15,306 nucleotides of DNA, from positions 1-15,306 of the forward strand of contig JAJZPY010000048.1 in NCBI GenBank assembly GCA_021811005.1. Direction: 5' to 3'. This DNA is from Pseudomonadota bacterium (GTDB lineage Bacteria > Pseudomonadota > Gammaproteobacteria > Burkholderiales > Ferrovaceae). A program made the translations under genes and the position numbers. Each line of letters starts with the position of its first letter. Position 1 is the first letter of the stretch. Shown piece after piece: positions 13,113-15,306 of the stretch. The notes beneath the pieces were generated by a model, which had not been told where the DNA came from, made no database searches, and worked only from the letters and a program-made list of their open reading frames with translations.

Positions 13113-15306
13113 TCACCTCGTGAGCCCCGCATAGAGCATCGGCAGTTTTTCCGGCAGGCGCTCCACCTGGTCCAGCACCTGGTAGCGGCGCGCCCCGAAA
13201 ATGCGCGACACGTACTGGTCCGCCCGCGGATCGAGCGTCATGCAATAGGTGGCGATGCCGTGCCGGCCCGCCTCCTCCACCGCCTTGCGTGCATCGTAGC
13301 GCAGGTACTGGGGGTCGCGCACGTCCACGTCCGCCGGTTCGCCGTCGGTGAGCACCAGCAGCAGCTTGCGTGCCGCCGGCTGGGCGCGCAGCGCCGCCGC
13401 GGCATGGCGCAGGGCCGCGCCCATGCGCGTGGAAAGCTGGCCGCGCATGCCGGCCAGGCGCGCCTTGGCAAGCGGGCCGTAGGGGTCGGCAAAATCCTTG
13501 AAGCGCCAGTAGCGCACGTCGTGCCGTCCGTCCGAACAGAACCCGTGAATGGCGAAAGGATCGCCCACCTTGTGGATGGCGTCCGCCAGCAGTACGGCCG
13601 CTTCGCGCGTGAGGTCGAGCACCGTGTGTTCCTGCCCCGCCACGCGCTCGTTGGTGGATTCCGACAGGTCCAGCAGCACCAGCACGGCAATGTCGCGCAC
13701 CTTGCGCACGCTCCTCATCATGATGCGCGGATCCGGATGGCGCCCCTGGCGCCAGTCCACCACGGCATCCACGGCAGCCCCCAGGTCCACCTCGTCTCCT
13801 TCCTCCAGCTTGCGCAGGCGCGTCACGCCCTGCGGCTGCATCGCGTCCAGCAGGTATTTCATGCGCCCGATGAGGCGTTTGTGGCGCGCCGCGATGTCGT
13901 CGATCAGGGCCAGTTCCCCCAGCCCCGGACGGCGTTCCAGCACGGTGGCCCAGGACGGCCGCTCGAGCTGGATCTGGTAGTCCCATTCCGCGTAATGGAA
14001 CGGATCGGACACCGGCTCCTTACCTTCCAGGTCGTTGTAGCTTTTGCCTTCGTCTTCGTAGGGAAACAGTTCGCTTTCCAGCACCCAGATTTCCTGGGCG
14101 TCGTCGCCAGCCAGTTCGGTGTCGATTTCGTTCACCATTTCCATCAGGCTCACCTTGCGCCGCACCTGGCGCGGCGCTTCCACGAAAGTGATGCCGGGCG
14201 CGCCGTCGCTGCCGTCGAAGGCCCACACGTAGCGGTTGTCGTCGCGGTAGGGAGCGCTGGGCAGGTCCGTGCGCGGGTTGAACGGCAGCTGTTTTTCACG
14301 GAAGGCGTGGGCCAGCGCCACGCCCATGTCCCAGGAAGCCTGGGGCGTGTGGAGCCGCTGCCCGGCGGCGGCAAACAGGGTGCATCCCAGGGTGACCCAG
14401 GGGTCGGGGTCGCGGTAGGCGGGATCGATGAGCGCACGCGCCAGGCGATCAAACCAGGCGCCGGCATGGGCGCCGTTGACCGGACTGGCGTTGTGGAAAC
14501 GTGCCCACAGGGCCCGCAGGCCGGGAAAACGCCGGATGGCGAGCGCTTCCGCGCGCGCGTCTTCCACCAGTTCCACCAGGGCGCGTTGCAGCGGATCGAG
14601 GCCCTCCCCGCGCAGCGGCTGGGTGGTGGCGGCCAGGTGCGCGGCACAGTGGGCTGCCGCCGCGCGGTAGAGTTCGCTGCCGGGCACCCCTTCCCAGTCG
14701 TCGAAGGCATCGGGCAGGTGGAACAGATGCCCTTCGATGTAGGGCCGGTAGCCTTCGCGCCGCTCGAAGTCGCCCGAGGTGGGCCGCATGAAGAAATCGC
14801 GTCCCCACAGGGCGCGCAGGTACATGGCCATGCGCCGCTGCACGTCCACGAACAGGGTGCCCTTGCGTTCCTTCTGCAGCACCGCGAGCGATTCCTTGGA
14901 CGTCAGACTGAAATAGGCCGCCTGCGCTTCGAAATCGGTGCGGTGCGCGTGCGCGCCCCACAGGGCCCAGCGCCGCAGGCCGCCCAGGGTGAGCTGGCCC
15001 AGCAGCACGTCGAGGTGGTCGAGCAGCGGCCGCAGTCCGCGTGGAGCCTGGCCGATGAACTGGTTGAGGAATTGCAGGTACTGGCCGAACAGTTCGGGGT
15101 CGGCAAGCCGCTGCGCCGCCACGGGCGCGCTGGCCAGCAGACGCTCGATAACCGGCCCCGAGGTGCGCGAAGCGAACCCGAGCGCCGTCTGCATGAGATC
15201 AGGCAGCGCGTCTTCCCCCACGTCGCGCGCCACGGCGGGCGCCGCTTCGATCCAGGCCAGCACCGGGTCCGCCCCCTTGCCCAGGCGCGAGAGCGACTCC
15301 GCCCCG
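13113..15306 (-). CDS. cbbO: CbbO-type VWA protein, Rubisco activase subunit (5' end outside window)
   Basis: Large adaptor with a C-terminal von Willebrand A domain that works with the MoxR AAA+ ATPase CbbQ to remodel and reactivate inhibited Rubisco. At least 730 codons are in the window and the frame stays open to the edge, so the start is missing; CbbO is usually somewhat longer. Counting from GTG 15263, the MIDAS metal site is DLSES (D532, S534, S536), T612 in STRMG, and TDGEP (D640). FAIHGFCSDGRHDVRYWRFKDF is typical of the CbbO/NorD family. The long N-terminal helical region favours CbbO over the shorter nitric-oxide-reductase activator NorD. The middle is acidic (about 14020-14130). 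CbbQ would be expected upstream, beyond 15306. A 99-residue gene follows 2 nt downstream. Confidence 0.85.
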   Translation of the reverse strand, partial: GAESLSRLGKGADPVLAWIEAAPAVARDVGEDALPDLMQTALGFASRTSGPVIERLLASAPVAAQRLADPELFGQYLQFLNQFIGQAPRGLRPLLDHLDVLLGQLTLGGLRRWALWGAHAHRTDFEAQAAYFSLTSKESLAVLQKERKGTLFVDVQRRMAMYLRALWGRDFFMRPTSGDFERREGYRPYIEGHLFHLPDAFDDWEGVPGSELYRAAAAHCAAHLAATTQPLRGEGLDPLQRALVELVEDARAEALAIRRFPGLRALWARFHNASPVNGAHAGAWFDRLARALIDPAYRDPDPWVTLGCTLFAAAGQRLHTPQASWDMGVALAHAFREKQLPFNPRTDLPSAPYRDDNRYVWAFDGSDGAPGITFVEAPRQVRRKVSLMEMVNEIDTELAGDDAQEIWVLESELFPYEDEGKSYNDLEGKEPVSDPFHYAEWDYQIQLERPSWATVLERRPGLGELALIDDIAARHKRLIGRMKYLLDAMQPQGVTRLRKLEEGDEVDLGAAVDAVVDWRQGRHPDPRIMMRSVRKVRDIAVLVLLDLSESTNERVAGQEHTVLDLTREAAVLLADAIHKVGDPFAIHGFCSDGRHDVRYWRFKDFADPYGPLAKARLAGMRGQLSTRMGAALRHAAAALRAQPAARKLLLVLTDGEPADVDVRDPQYLRYDARKAVEEAGRHGIATYCMTLDPRADQYVSRIFGARRYQVLDQVERLPEKLPMLYAGLTR

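Noticed and set aside
13111..13986. Extension of the small gene after cbbO to a 391-codon frame
   Set aside because: The extra part overlaps the conserved VWA domain of cbbO in another frame and has Gly/Ala/Arg shadow composition; the ATG at 13110 has a good ribosome binding site.
15261..15263. GTG at 15263 as the true cbbO start
   Set aside because: The frame continues with protein-like sequence (SLSRLGKGADP) to the window edge and CbbO proteins are longer, so the gene is truncated here.

Overview
The window is a GC-rich stretch (about two thirds G+C by eye) with very short gaps between genes. Its gene set points to a chemolithoautotrophic betaproteobacterium of the Thiobacillus / sulfur- or ammonia-oxidiser kind. 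The markers are a CbbO-type Rubisco-activase VWA subunit, an Aer-like redox chemoreceptor with a sigma-28 promoter, a globin-coupled GGDEF-EAL protein, a LexA-controlled umuDC pair and an ArsC/Acr3 arsenic module. The lineage is an inference from gene content. No rRNA, tRNA, CRISPR array, insertion sequence or prophage gene was seen.

Layout. (1) 1-1512, plus strand: thioredoxin-type arsenate reductase arsC (missing only its first bases) and the arsenite carrier acr3, 2 nt apart. (2) 5785-1509, minus strand: an Aer-like PAS/MCP receptor coupled by TGATG to an 892-residue globin-GGDEF-EAL-CZB-like protein. A good sigma-28 promoter (5934-5960) lies in the only AT-rich gap (5786-5998). The pair appears to link oxygen/redox sensing to both chemotaxis and c-di-GMP in one flagellar-class operon. 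(3) 8316-5999, minus strand: a canonical LexA box and promoter, then a short UmuD that starts about where E. coli UmuD is cleaved, then umuC, then a TMEM175-type potassium channel 29 nt downstream that may share SOS control. (4) 9339-8323, minus strand: a winged-helix/SAM methyltransferase, divergent from the next block across a 100-nt gap holding an imperfect palindrome. (5) 9440-11371, plus strand: ppk2, a DUF1614-like membrane protein and an isoprenylcysteine-methyltransferase-like membrane protein. (6) 12041-11379, minus strand: a YceI-like lipoprotein, converging on block 5 through a hairpin that contains both stop codons. (7) 12067-12801, plus strand: a metallophosphoesterase starting 25 nt from the lipoprotein start. 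(8) 15306-12811, minus strand: cbbO (5' end outside the window) followed 2 nt later by an unrecognised 99-residue protein that may be a CbbO partner.

Most interesting points: the aerotaxis/globin-c-di-GMP operon with its sigma-28 promoter, the pre-processed UmuD with a possible SOS-linked ion channel, the uncharacterised small gene behind cbbO, the ArsC P-loop in which the usual Asn is Lys, and the hairpin shared by two convergent gene ends.
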